NCBI RefSeq assembly: GCF_013371085.1
Contig: NZ_JABWCV010000010.1
Location: 115,333-179,332 of the forward strand
Source: Vreelandella maris
Lineage (GTDB): Bacteria > Pseudomonadota > Gammaproteobacteria > Pseudomonadales > Halomonadaceae
DNA: 64,000 bases
Reading direction: 5' to 3'
Below, piece by piece: positions 56,508 through 64,000 of the stretch (the first letter of the stretch is position 1; each line of letters begins with the position of its first letter). Under the pieces are notes generated by a model, which worked only from the letters and a program-made list of their open reading frames with translations, had not been told where the DNA came from and did no database searches. The position numbers were made by a program, and so were the translations under genes.

Positions 56508-57191
56508 ATGTTCATAGAGTACCTGCAACATCTTATCTACGGCTATTACCCCTACCTGGCCGGTACGGTGTTTTTGGTCGGTAGTCTCATGCGTTACGAC
56601 CAAGGCCAGTTCACCTGGAAGACCGGCTCCAGCCAAATGCTGTCCTCGAAAAACATGCGTCTGGCCAGCAACCTGTTCCATATCGGCATTATCGTGATTT
56701 TCTTCGGTCATTTGGTGGGCATGCTCACGCCGCACTGGGTCTACGCACCTTTCCTGCATGCCGGTACCAAGCAGCTAATTGCCATCGTGGTCGGCGGTAT
56801 TGCCGGTGCCATGTGCGTGGTGGGCGGCGCCATGTTGCTCTATCGGCGAGTGGCCAATCCTCGCGTAAAGGCGTCGTCGAGCATGATGGATACCTTGATC
56901 CTGGGCTTGATCGTCTTACAGGCGTGCCTGGGTATGGTGACCATCATCTTCTCGTTGGGCCATATGGACGGCGAGATGATGCTGACACTCTCCAGCTGGG
57001 CGCAGTCGATTGTCTTCTTCAGCGGCGGTGCGGCGGACTACATGCAGGAAGTGTCGTGGATCTACAAACTGCATATCTTTATCGGCCTGACCATCATCCT
57101 GCTGTTCCCCTTCTCGCGCTTGGTGCATGTGTGGAGCGTACCGTTTGGCTATGTGACCCGGCGGTATCAGCTTGTCCGCCGTCGCGTCTAA
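56508..57191 (+). CDS. narI: Respiratory nitrate reductase gamma subunit (cytochrome b)
   Basis: A 227-residue membrane protein with five helices that oxidises quinol and holds two b hemes. Heme-ligand histidines are in SNLFHIGIIVIFFGHLVGM and in YKLHIFIGLTIILLFPFSRL-VHVW. Length matches E. coli NarI (225). The ATG at 56508 follows AAAGGAG at 56494-56500. A larger open frame in the same phase extends back into narJ but is narJ read out of frame. Confidence 0.97.
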   Translation: MFIEYLQHLIYGYYPYLAGTVFLVGSLMRYDQGQFTWKTGSSQMLSSKNMRLASNLFHIGIIVIFFGHLVGMLTPHWVYAPFLHAGTKQLIAIVVGGIAGAMCVVGGAMLLYRRVANPRVKASSSMMDTLILGLIVLQACLGMVTIIFSLGHMDGEMMLTLSSWAQSIVFFSGGAADYMQEVSWIYKLHIFIGLTIILLFPFSRLVHVWSVPFGYVTRRYQLVRRRV

Positions 57192-57230
57192 ACACTTACT
57201 GTGCTTGCCCAGGCCTAGAGGAGAAATAAC

Positions 57231-58052
57231 ATGCAGATGATTGATATCGAACAACTACCAGGGGGTGTCGCCCCGCCTCCGGTGCGCGTCGGCGACGCTA
57301 GTATCGATGAAGCAACGATTGCGTTAGAGATGCAGTACCACCCCGCCGAAACGGCGGGGGAGGCCCAGCTTCAGGCGGCCCGTGCCTTAGTGGTTAGAGA
57401 GCTGCTACGCCAGCGAGCTAACGTCCTGGGTCTCTTATCGACACAGGAAACCAGCGAAGCGCAGGAGGATGCAGCGATTGCTGCCTTGCTCGAACAGGAG
57501 CTTGAGGTGCCCGAATCGGGAGAAGGGGATTGTCAACGCTTTTTTGACACCCACCGCGAGCGCTTCAGCGAACCGGCCCAGCTACGTGTAAGGCATATTC
57601 TGCTAGCAGCGGCACCCGATGACTCCGAGGGCCGCGACGACGCGTACCAACTTGGCGAAAAACTGCTTAAAGAACTCAATTCCATACCCGAGCGGTTTGC
57701 CGAATTTGCTCAACACCACTCCGCGTGCCCTTCAAAAGAGATGGATGGTGATTTGGGCTGGCTGGTATCAGGCCAGACCGTTCCTGAGCTGGACCGCGCT
57801 TTGCAGCACTTGCCCGAAGGCCTTCACGAGCGCCCCTTGGCGTCTCGCTATGGCTGGCATGTGGTGAGTATTGACGAGCGGCGAGGCGGTAGGGCGTTAC
57901 CTTTCGATCAAGTTATTGACCGGGTGCGCCATAGCCTACGGGAACAGGCAACTCGACGTGCGCTGCGTCACTATTTGCTGGCGTTAGAGAGCGAAATAGG
58001 CGTCGAAGGAATTGTTCTGGATGACGATGCTGGCGGCAGCTTGATGCAATAG
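57231..58052 (+). CDS. Peptidylprolyl isomerase of the PpiC/NifM type
   Basis: A 273-residue parvulin-type isomerase. After an N-terminal helical region (about residues 25-120) the PpiC domain runs from QLRVRHILLAAAPDD to ASRYGWHVVSIDER, with FAQHHSACPSKEMDGDLGWL in between. There is no signal peptide, so it probably acts in the cytoplasm. A gene of this type accompanies narGHJI in Pseudomonas, Halomonas and relatives, where a role in NarG or NarH maturation is suspected. It lies 39 bp after narI. Confidence 0.88.
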   Translation: MQMIDIEQLPGGVAPPPVRVGDASIDEATIALEMQYHPAETAGEAQLQAARALVVRELLRQRANVLGLLSTQETSEAQEDAAIAALLEQELEVPESGEGDCQRFFDTHRERFSEPAQLRVRHILLAAAPDDSEGRDDAYQLGEKLLKELNSIPERFAEFAQHHSACPSKEMDGDLGWLVSGQTVPELDRALQHLPEGLHERPLASRYGWHVVSIDERRGGRALPFDQVIDRVRHSLREQATRRALRHYLLALESEIGVEGIVLDDDAGGSLMQ

Positions 58053-58087
58053 CTTGAAGCAATAGCAAAGCTAATAGGAGAGGCTTG

Positions 58088-58660
58088 ATGTCCCATGTTC
58101 CTGTCAATGCACTTTTCACTCCGCTTGGCATCGCGGTGCTAACGGTTTCCGATACGCGTGGTTTCGATGAAGATGGCAGCGGTGACCTACTGGTTGAACA
58201 TCTGAGCGAAAGCGGCCATACCCTGGTGGAGAGACGCATCGTTCCTGATGATATCTATCAGGTTCGTGCCGTGGTCTCGGAGTGGATTGCGCGAACAGAT
58301 ATCCACGCGATTCTGGTTAATGGCGGCACTGGCTTTACCGCCAGGGATACCACTCCCGAGGCGTTGATACCGCTGTTCGACAAAGCGATTGAAGGGTATG
58401 GAGAGCTGTTCCGCCACTACTCCCTGAAGACAGTCGGCACAGCGACGATCCAGTCTCGCGCCGTCGCGGGGGTGGCCAACCGAACGATGATGTTTGCCAT
58501 GCCCGGCTCACCCAAAGCGTGTGCCTTGGCGTGGGACAACATTATCGCTTTGCAGCTGGACTCCCGCACTCGGCCCTGCAACTTCGCCGCCATGGTACTT
58601 CCTTCAGCGACCCCGTGTAGTGGACGAGCGACCTCTTCCAATGAGGTGGAGCACTTATGA
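58088..58660 (+). CDS. moaB: Molybdenum cofactor biosynthesis protein MoaB
   Basis: A 190-residue MogA/MoaB-fold protein that adenylates molybdopterin or is a paralogue of the enzyme that does. ILVNGGTGFTARDTTPEALI is the MPT-binding signature, and MMFAMPGSPKACALAW follows. ATG at 58088 is preceded by TAGGAGAGG. The MoaB/MogA distinction is based on the ITRDxTPEAL block. It overlaps moeA by 4 bp. Confidence 0.92.
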   Translation: MSHVPVNALFTPLGIAVLTVSDTRGFDEDGSGDLLVEHLSESGHTLVERRIVPDDIYQVRAVVSEWIARTDIHAILVNGGTGFTARDTTPEALIPLFDKAIEGYGELFRHYSLKTVGTATIQSRAVAGVANRTMMFAMPGSPKACALAWDNIIALQLDSRTRPCNFAAMVLPSATPCSGRATSSNEVEHL

Positions 58661-59919
58661 ACTGTCACTGCGCACAAATAGTCACGCCCGGCTTGTTAGA
58701 GCTGTTTGATGCACGCCAACGGCTTATCGACGCCGCCACGCCCATTAATGCAGTAGAAAACATCACCCTTGGACAATCGGCGGGGCGAGTACTGGCAGAA
58801 ACGCTGGTCGCACCTCTCGATATGCCGGGTGTGGATAATAGCGCTATGGATGGTTACGCGCTGTGTCTGGCTGATTACCAAGCGGCACCTCCCGGCGCAG
58901 GCTTACCCATTCTTCAACGCGTACCGGCTGGCGCAGGCGTCATGCTGCTACCGGAAGGAGGCTGCGCGCGTATTTTTACCGGCGCACCAGTACCCTTAGG
59001 AGCGGATATTGTGGTGCCTCAAGAGCGAGTCACCCTTGATCAGCACGGGCATATACACCTTGAGGGTAACTTGGTGGTAGGCGCTAATATTCGCCGTCAA
59101 GGCGAGGAGACCCGCATGGGAACCCCGCTACTCGCCGCGGGTACGTTGCTTGGTGCCGCGTCGATTGCGCTGCTGGCAAGCCATGGGATAAGTGCTGTGA
59201 CCGTTAAACGGCGCCTGCGGGTGGCAATACTCTCAACCGGCGATGAACTGATTCCCCCGGGTGCTGCGCGATCACCGGGGCAGGTATACGACAGCAATCG
59301 CGCCATGCTTAACGTTCTGCTAGCACAGGCGCAGTGCGACGTGCTGGATTTGGGTGTCATCGCAGATTCGCCGGCGTCATTGCATCAGGCCTTTGAGCAC
59401 GCACAAACCGCTGCAGATTTAGTGGTGTGCACCGGGGGCGTTTCGGTAGGCGAAGAGGATCATGTTCGTCCGGTAATCGAGCAGCGCGGCGGTCTGCATT
59501 TTCATGGTGTCGCGATGAAGCCAGGGAAGCCCTTTGCTTTCGGTTATCTAGGCGCGGAGCCTTTTTCTTCCACACCGTTAATGGCGCTGCCGGGTAACCC
59601 CGTGGCCTCCCTGGTGGGCTGGCAGCTGCTGGCGCTGCCGTTTATCCATGCCATGCAAGGTAGAGCCGTAGCGGTTCTACAGCGTTATCCAGTAAAAGCG
59701 GGCTTTTCTCAGCGTGGCCCCCAGGGGCGCTGCGAGCTACTACGGGTGGAGATGGATTGGTCACAGGGGGCTCCCGTGGCGCAGTTAGCGGGCGGACAGG
59801 GCTCGCATATGCTCAGCGCGGCTAGCCAGGCCCATGGTTATTTAATGATTAACCCCGCCACGGAGGTAACTGAAGGGGCCACCTATCACTATTACCCCAT
59901 CAATCAGTTCGCCGCTTGA
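58657..59919 (+). CDS. moeA: Molybdopterin molybdenumtransferase MoeA
   Basis: A 420-residue enzyme that inserts molybdate into adenylated molybdopterin. PLDMPGVDNSAMDGYALC at about residues 54-71, IFTGAPVPLGADIVVPQE, STGDEL, VVCTGGVSVGEEDHV and ALPGNPVASLVGW are family motifs. Its ATG overlaps the moaB stop (ATGA). It supplies the cofactor for NarG. Confidence 0.95.
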   Translation: MNCHCAQIVTPGLLELFDARQRLIDAATPINAVENITLGQSAGRVLAETLVAPLDMPGVDNSAMDGYALCLADYQAAPPGAGLPILQRVPAGAGVMLLPEGGCARIFTGAPVPLGADIVVPQERVTLDQHGHIHLEGNLVVGANIRRQGEETRMGTPLLAAGTLLGAASIALLASHGISAVTVKRRLRVAILSTGDELIPPGAARSPGQVYDSNRAMLNVLLAQAQCDVLDLGVIADSPASLHQAFEHAQTAADLVVCTGGVSVGEEDHVRPVIEQRGGLHFHGVAMKPGKPFAFGYLGAEPFSSTPLMALPGNPVASLVGWQLLALPFIHAMQGRAVAVLQRYPVKAGFSQRGPQGRCELLRVEMDWSQGAPVAQLAGGQGSHMLSAASQAHGYLMINPATEVTEGATYHYYPINQFAA

Positions 59920-59972
59920 ACAGCTTTTCCTATCGTGGCCACTGACCTCGTTTGTTTTTCATAGGAGAGGGT

Positions 59973-60380
59973 ATGTCTTCACAATACAAACCGCGCACAC
60001 TGATTTATGCCTGCTCCGGCTGTTCTGATGTGGCGCAACTGGCCAATAGTGTTGCTCTGCGTCTTGATCATGCAGGAGAGGCAGAAATGTCCTGCATTGC
60101 TGGTGTCGGCGGTGGCGTGCCCGGCTTGGTGCGCATCGCCCGCTCCGGGCGGCCTATCGTAGCTATTGATGGGTGTCAGATGCATTGCGCCAGCCACTGT
60201 CTTTCCAAAGCGGGCGTTATACCCACTGAGCACGTCAAGCTGTATGAGAACGGCCTGCGCAAGCGACGGGGCCAGTTTTATGATGAGGAAACCATTGAAG
60301 AGATTACCGCTGAAGTGAAAGGGCTCATAGCTCGGCTACCCGTTAACGCCAGTGCCCAAGGAGAGGAGTCCCCAGAATGA
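59973..60380 (+). CDS. DGC-domain putative zinc-binding protein
   Basis: A 135-residue cysteine-rich protein. [20 protein letters not shown], a [13 protein letters not shown] loop and [14 protein letters not shown] carry conserved cysteines; the D-G-C triplet gives the family its name. Such proteins are thought to bind zinc; the role is unknown. It lies between moeA and the moaA start, with its stop overlapping the moaA ATG, so it belongs to the nar/cofactor transcript. ATG at 59973 is preceded by AGGAGAGG. Confidence 0.85.
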   Translation: MSSQYKPRTLIYACSGCSDVAQLANSVALRLDHAGEAEMSCIAGVGGGVPGLVRIARSGRPIVAIDGCQMHCASHCLSKAGVIPTEHVKLYENGLRKRRGQFYDEETIEEITAEVKGLIARLPVNASAQGEESPE

Positions 60381-60541
60381 GTGCGCTAGTCGATGGGTTT
60401 GGCCGTACGGTGCGTTACCTGCGCCTATCGGTGACTGATCGTTGTGATTTTCGCTGTGTTTATTGCATGGCTGAGGAGATGACCTTTCTGCCTCGGGCCC
60501 AACTGCTTACCCTTGAAGAGATTACCACTCTGTCTCTCTGA
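60377..60541 (+). pseudogene. moaA: Truncated GTP 3',8-cyclase (moaA 5' fragment)
   Basis: The frame opens with ATG at 60377, overlapping the previous stop (ATGA), and encodes 54 residues. [20 protein letters not shown] and CVYC carry the radical-SAM cluster ligands C23, C27 and C30. [10 protein letters not shown] follows, then the frame ends TLSL-stop at 60541. A complete MoaA has about 330 residues; everything after the first helix, including the GTP-binding C-terminal cluster, is missing and does not reappear in the window. A working MoaA must therefore be encoded elsewhere if the nitrate reductase is active. Confidence 0.88.
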
Positions 60542-60674
60542 CATAATTGTCTCCTATAGTGTTGTTTGATATATGCAGTATTTTAGGCAGACGATAAGCG
60601 ATGACCAGCGTTGACTGTAAGCGCCCATGTGTAAGGGTGGCTGCGAGCCGTAAATTATCGTCTATCATTCAAGT

Positions 60675-61331
60675 ATGTGTGGACGATTCGCGTTATTCAC
60701 CCCGCTTGATCAGCTGGCCAAAATGGTTGGCGCTACTGTACCCGAGCAAAAAGTCAAGCCTCGCTACAACGTCGCGCCCGGCACGTGGATCGCTGCCGTG
60801 TACCAGACTTCAGAAAATGAGGCACCGATTATTGGCGAGATGTGGTGGGGGTATCGGCCGCGATGGGCCAGCAGCACAGGTAACCAGCCGATCAACGCGC
60901 GAGTTGAAACGGTGGCCACCAACGCCTATTTCAAATCGGCGTTTTCAAAACATAGATGCCTGATACCGGCTGACGGCTGGTATGAATGGATTAAGGACTC
61001 AAAACCCAAGCAACCGCATTACATTTGCCGCAAAGATCGTAAGCCGCTGTGTTTCGCAGGCATATTCGCTGAGCGTGATGATGGAAGCCTAGGCTGTGCC
61101 ATTGTCACTGAGCCCGGACGCGGTAGTGCTGCTGAGGTGCATGATCGAATGCCACTAATATTGGATGACGATAGCCTTAAGCATTGGTTAGCGCCTGACA
61201 TTACTGATCGGGAGACGATCAAGCAGATGGTGCGGCATATCGATGCCAGTCTGCTAGAGCATTGGCCTGTGAGCACCAAGGTTAACAAGCCAGCGGAAGG
61301 GCAGAGCGAAGAGCTGATTAATCCGGCGTGA
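60675..61331 (+). CDS. SOS response-associated peptidase (SRAP/HMCES family)
   Basis: A 218-residue protein that forms a covalent DNA-protein crosslink with abasic sites in single-stranded DNA. It starts MCGRFALFTP, where C2 becomes the N-terminal crosslinking residue after methionine removal. Other active-site blocks are RYNVAPGT, NARVETVATN, RCLIPADGWYEW and the histidine in VHDRMPLIL. Length matches E. coli YedK (222). It lies right after the moaA breakpoint and may have its own promoter in the 133 bp before it. Confidence 0.94.
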   Translation: MCGRFALFTPLDQLAKMVGATVPEQKVKPRYNVAPGTWIAAVYQTSENEAPIIGEMWWGYRPRWASSTGNQPINARVETVATNAYFKSAFSKHRCLIPADGWYEWIKDSKPKQPHYICRKDRKPLCFAGIFAERDDGSLGCAIVTEPGRGSAAEVHDRMPLILDDDSLKHWLAPDITDRETIKQMVRHIDASLLEHWPVSTKVNKPAEGQSEELINPA

Positions 61332-61873
61332 TGTTATCTAATCATCGGCAGATCGACTCGCACGGCATACCATCATTATCACCATCTAAGCGACCGTTCC
61401 CGCGTTGGTTCAAATGAAATATTGCCGCTTCGCATGACGCCATAGAGCCGCAAGTCTAACGAGTTGAACAGCTAAAGCCGGAGCTGCTTTCCGATCGTAG
61501 GGAAAGAGCGGACGTTATTGGCAGCAGTGCAGGCAGGTGCTGTTGGATGGCTACCTTACCAACATAAGAGTGGGCAGTTCCTTGTGTAACTGTCACACCT
61601 GTCTCATTAGGTTAATGTTTAGCGTGACTGAGTATAGTTGTCCTCTATTTGCTGAAGAAGGTGCCGCCATCGGGCTGATACAGACGGCACCTTGGAAATG
61701 CTGCAGTAACACCTCACAAGTGAATCGTCACGTCATAGTTTCTGTATTGCGCTTACCTATGACGTGAGTCTCGCAGGATTTAAAGCTAGCTGAAAGAACG
61801 ATGTAACCGGCACTCAGGCCCTACATCGGTGTTATATCAAACCAGCCATTTTCTTTTCCGGATTGGGCTCAGT
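61332..61873. other. 542-bp stretch with only a gene remnant
   Basis: Between the SRAP gene and the convergent PilZ gene. It contains the excalibur-domain remnant on the minus strand (61342-61458). An open frame at 61537-61767 on the plus strand has no domain character and no clear ribosome-binding site, so it was not called. With the broken moaA and the nearby insertion sequence it indicates repeated rearrangement. Confidence 0.5.
61342..61458 (-). pseudogene. Remnant of an excalibur calcium-binding-domain gene
   Basis: The minus strand encodes TCGSMASCEAAIFHLNQ and then RLDGDNDGMPCESICR before a stop at 61342-61344. The D-x-D-x-D-G-x-x-C-E pattern and the spacing SCEEA-to-C are typical of the excalibur domain, usually at the C-terminus of larger exported or cold-shock-fused proteins. 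An in-frame stop lies immediately upstream (TAG) and no partner domain is found. An ATG at 61443 could make a 33-residue peptide. Confidence 0.6.
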
Positions 61874-63607
61874 CTATATTTTAACAATGTTCACTCCATA
61901 ATCTGAGGGATTGACGATTTCTTGTAACTTGCCGATCTGTGGCAAATCATCTTGGCCAATGACGCTGCTAATATTGGTATCTGGAAAACGAAGGTTTTTA
62001 ACAATATGCACCTGGTTAGGCATGCCTTTATTGTCGATGTCCATGACCCAGGCTAGGAAGCCTCCCGAATATTTAGTCAGACTCCCGATCGGGTAAAGAC
62101 CATACACTTGGATGTACTCCACCAGCACTGTTTTATCATAGGCAGAACCTGCCTCATGGACCCTACGGTAGGCATCAAGCGGGGCGCGTGGGGGCAGGCC
62201 ATTTCGTGAATGCATCAGCTTATTGATCGCTTTGATGACCGCGATCAGCCGAAGTAGCGCGGAGAGCTGTTCCTCACGCTTGCCTGCGGGGTAGCCGGAA
62301 CCGTCCAGTCGTTCGTTGGCTTGCTCAATGACAACACGGCAGGTGGGGCTTGCTTTCCAGCCTAACTCATCCAATTTACTACATAGTTTTGTGACATGAC
62401 CTCTCAGGATGGCTTTCTGCTCCGGATTCATCGTTACCTTGAGCGATGGTAGCTCGGCACTGATCAGCAGCGGCTTGCCCATGGTGTGTAATAAGGCGCC
62501 CAGCACGGCTTCACGCACTTGGGGATCATGCGGGTCACGGAGTAGGAGCAGGTCGGTCAGTTGGCCGGCGACCTGAACGGCATGTCTGACCCAGTCTGGC
62601 TCGTCCCGCAGAAATGCTAGGGCATAAAGAAAGGCTTTGCGATCCTGTTCCACTAAGTAACGCAATGTGTCGACGCAGTCGTAGAAGATCTCACTAGGGA
62701 ATAAGGAGTTATTTCTCATATGCATCAATCCCACTTGGAGTTGATGCGCCACATCAACGACACCGCGTTCCATCGGTGACTGGCGAGCACGTTTTTCACG
62801 CTCTTGGACTTCTCGCTGAAGCATCTTTTTCTCTTTAGCATCTGCAATGAACAGTGGCGAGTGACGGGACAGCTTATCGTTAGATCCTGTCCGGAAGGCG
62901 GCTTCTCTTTCCGACTCGTTGACGAACTGAAACAGAGCTTCTGTTTGTGACGTCGTCAGGTTAATAAACTGAATACCGAGCGCCGCATATCCATGACTAC
63001 CGATAGAGCGTATATGGCGGACTTTGCCCTCGGCAAAAAAGCTTTCGCCGTTGGGGAATTCCAGCGTTACCCCAGGGATTTCTTGGTCTACATTGATCGC
63101 TATACTTTCCGCCAAATCGATGTCAATCATACAACCACCGACCGACAAGTTACGCAGCCGACCCGGCACGTTGAGCTCATGGAGATAGACTTCGAGATTG
63201 ACGCGGGCTTGCATGCCAAGGATGAAGGGGATACGAACCGCGCCACGGTTCTCTTGAACAAAGACCGATTCTGGGAGCTGGCACTCGAGGCGATATAGCG
63301 TACTGTCCGTTTTGATAAGCTTGGCGGGGACATTGCTGAGACTGTAGGTCTCACGCTCCACGGCGTGTGTCCCTTTTAGCGCCTCAAGATCAAAGCTCAC
63401 ATTACCGTCAACTAGGTACCGCTCAATATCTGATCCGGCGTACTCGATTTCAAGTACCATTCGTCCAGTAGTCAGGTCCAGTTCCGCAACGTCTGCTTTT
63501 AAGGCATAGGGCACCTCCTTGGCGTATATAGAAAGCTCATTTGTATGCTGGAGCAGCGAACGAATCACATTCGCAGAGGGATTTTCGTACAGTGCAGTGA
63601 GTGTCAT
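61874..63607 (-). CDS. YcgR/PilZ c-di-GMP-binding protein with a degenerate HD-GYP domain
   Basis: A 577-residue cytoplasmic protein. Residues 1-115 resemble the YcgR-N domain. The PilZ domain has both c-di-GMP binding motifs, R121-x3-R125 (RGAVR) and N153-x-S-x-x-G158 (NLSVGG). A basic linker (about 255-280) leads to an HD-GYP-like region: the HD motif is changed to HTMGK (residues 374-378), and the HHE-RxDGxGYP block reads ANERLDGSGYP, keeping DGSGYP but losing the histidines. It probably binds c-di-GMP through PilZ but is unlikely to hydrolyse it. It is monocistronic here, convergent with the SRAP side and next to an insertion sequence. Confidence 0.82.
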   Translation of the reverse strand: MTLTALYENPSANVIRSLLQHTNELSIYAKEVPYALKADVAELDLTTGRMVLEIEYAGSDIERYLVDGNVSFDLEALKGTHAVERETYSLSNVPAKLIKTDSTLYRLECQLPESVFVQENRGAVRIPFILGMQARVNLEVYLHELNVPGRLRNLSVGGCMIDIDLAESIAINVDQEIPGVTLEFPNGESFFAEGKVRHIRSIGSHGYAALGIQFINLTTSQTEALFQFVNESEREAAFRTGSNDKLSRHSPLFIADAKEKKMLQREVQEREKRARQSPMERGVVDVAHQLQVGLMHMRNNSLFPSEIFYDCVDTLRYLVEQDRKAFLYALAFLRDEPDWVRHAVQVAGQLTDLLLLRDPHDPQVREAVLGALLHTMGKPLLISAELPSLKVTMNPEQKAILRGHVTKLCSKLDELGWKASPTCRVVIEQANERLDGSGYPAGKREEQLSALLRLIAVIKAINKLMHSRNGLPPRAPLDAYRRVHEAGSAYDKTVLVEYIQVYGLYPIGSLTKYSGGFLAWVMDIDNKGMPNQVHIVKNLRFPDTNISSVIGQDDLPQIGKLQEIVNPSDYGVNIVKI

Positions 63608-63885
63608 CAGTCATACCTATAGGGGTAATACTGCTTTTTTTATTTTTCAATCAGAGGAAGTGTTCATTGCATAAACTATCATAGTCTTCGATTTTCAGAG
63701 CACTCCTTACGTCTATGATTAACGTTTCGCAGCGTTAAGTGTTTCATGCCTCAAATCGCCCGCCAGGGTGGGTGCTGAGTCTTCACCACTATCATCATAT
63801 TTCGCACCACAGGCGCTCGTTAAAGTCTTCACTGAGCTCTGCCACCTTCTAAATGCACTGCAATGTGACTTCAGTCATATCACTA
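63608..63885. other. Intergenic DNA before the insertion sequence
   Basis: 278 bp upstream of the PilZ gene. It should hold its promoter; I recognise no confident promoter, operator or gene. Confidence 0.35.
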
Positions 63886-64000
63886 GGGTCTGTTGACGTT
63901 TCACATGGGCAGCCATAAACAACCACAAGCTAAGGCCACCATGCTTTCGTAGTTTCGCTTGAGCTTGTCGTAACGCGTCGCTATGGCGCGATACGGCTTC
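63886..64000 (-). mobile_element. IS5-family insertion sequence, one end, cut by the window edge
   Basis: The terminal inverted repeat begins GGGTCTGTTGACGTTTC at 63886, directly after CACTA, so the element abuts a CTAG-like sequence, a common IS5-family target. The transposase C-terminus reads in from the right. The other end lies outside the window. Confidence 0.8.
63901..64000 (-). CDS. IS5-family transposase, C-terminal 32 residues
   Basis: The minus strand encodes KPYRAIATRYDKLKRNYESM followed by VALACGCLWLPM and a stop at 63901-63903. R-x-x-ATRYDKL-x-RN is the well-known C-terminal DDE-domain signature of IS5/IS427-group transposases. The rest is beyond the right edge. Confidence 0.82.
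   Translation of the reverse strand, partial: KPYRAIATRYDKLKRNYESMVALACGCLWLPM

Noticed and set aside
36632..60541. Integrase-type genomic island with tRNA attachment sites
   Set aside because: No integrase gene and no second copy of the tRNA-Pro 3' end was found in the window, so a classical tRNA-integrated island is not supported, although the region may still be acquired.
60542..60674. LexA-like operator before the SRAP gene
   Set aside because: The sequence TTGTTTGATATATGCAG resembles CTG-N10-CAG, but the spacing is off by one and the left half is wrong. Not enough to call an SOS box.
61537..61767. 76-codon plus-strand open frame
   Set aside because: No recognisable domain, cysteine-rich by chance, no good ribosome-binding site, and it lies in a decayed region.
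1..64000. CRISPR array, prophage or toxin-antitoxin system
   Set aside because: No regularly spaced repeats, phage structural genes or recognisable toxin-antitoxin pairs were seen on either strand.

Overview
The window looks like a chromosomal segment of a moderately halophilic gammaproteobacterium, most probably Halomonas/Vreelandella (Halomonadaceae). This rests on remembered gene order and protein resemblance (rsxABCDGE-nth, gyrA-serC-pheA-tyrA/aroA-cmk-rpsA, MvaT rather than H-NS, pilBCD-coaE-yacG, and a nar cluster with a PpiC-type isomerase); no database search was possible. LAYOUT. 1-1.2 kb: the left edge cuts a membrane PAS sensor that overlaps a CheY-like receiver. 1.5-3.3 kb: a DUF3524 glycosyltransferase (tRNA-queuosine mannosyltransferase-like) faces nth. 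3.4-12.8 kb, all minus strand: the rsxABCDGE electron-transport operon, headed by a CHASE4-GGDEF diguanylate cyclase that overlaps rsxA, then metG and a small unknown gene. 12.9-15.1 kb: a PlsC-like acyltransferase and rdgC. 15.2-25.6 kb, plus strand: fadM, gyrA, serC, pheA, a tyrA-aroA fusion, cmk and rpsA, a tightly packed serine/aromatic biosynthesis and housekeeping run. 25.9-28.9 kb: mvaT, an AraC-type regulator, a small unknown gene and a Tus-like replication terminator protein. 28.9-35.1 kb: yacG, coaE, pilD, pilC and pilB on the minus strand, divergent from two tandem type IV pilin genes. 35.1-36.8 kb: a CigR-like exported protein, an inositol monophosphatase family protein and tRNA-Pro(GGG). 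36.8-60.5 kb is a nitrate-respiration and nitric-oxide-defence region starting just after the tRNA: an SDR, a MarR fragment, narK1, usp, narK2, narL, narX, three poorly known small genes, a DUF488 gene, hmp, nnrS, nsrR, narGHJI, ppiC, moaB, moeA, a DGC-domain protein and a moaA that stops after 54 codons. 60.6-64 kb is disturbed: an SRAP gene, a remnant of an excalibur-domain gene, a YcgR/PilZ protein with a degenerate HD-GYP module, and the end of an IS5-family element cut by the window edge. HOW IT WORKS TOGETHER. In the nar region, NarK1 and NarK2 move nitrate and nitrite, NarGHI reduces nitrate at the membrane, NarJ and probably the PpiC protein help assembly, and MoaB and MoeA supply molybdenum cofactor. 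NarX and NarL sense nitrate, and a perfect 7-2-7 NarL palindrome lies upstream of narK2. Nitric oxide arising from nitrite is handled by Hmp and NnrS under NsrR; three NsrR-type 23-bp boxes are visible, before hmp, before nnrS, and between nsrR and narG. The most unusual points are the broken moaA, the Tus homologue with a Ter-core-like sequence over its own start codon, the diguanylate cyclase translationally coupled to the Rsx operon, and the degenerate PilZ-HD-GYP protein. No CRISPR array, prophage or defence system was seen.
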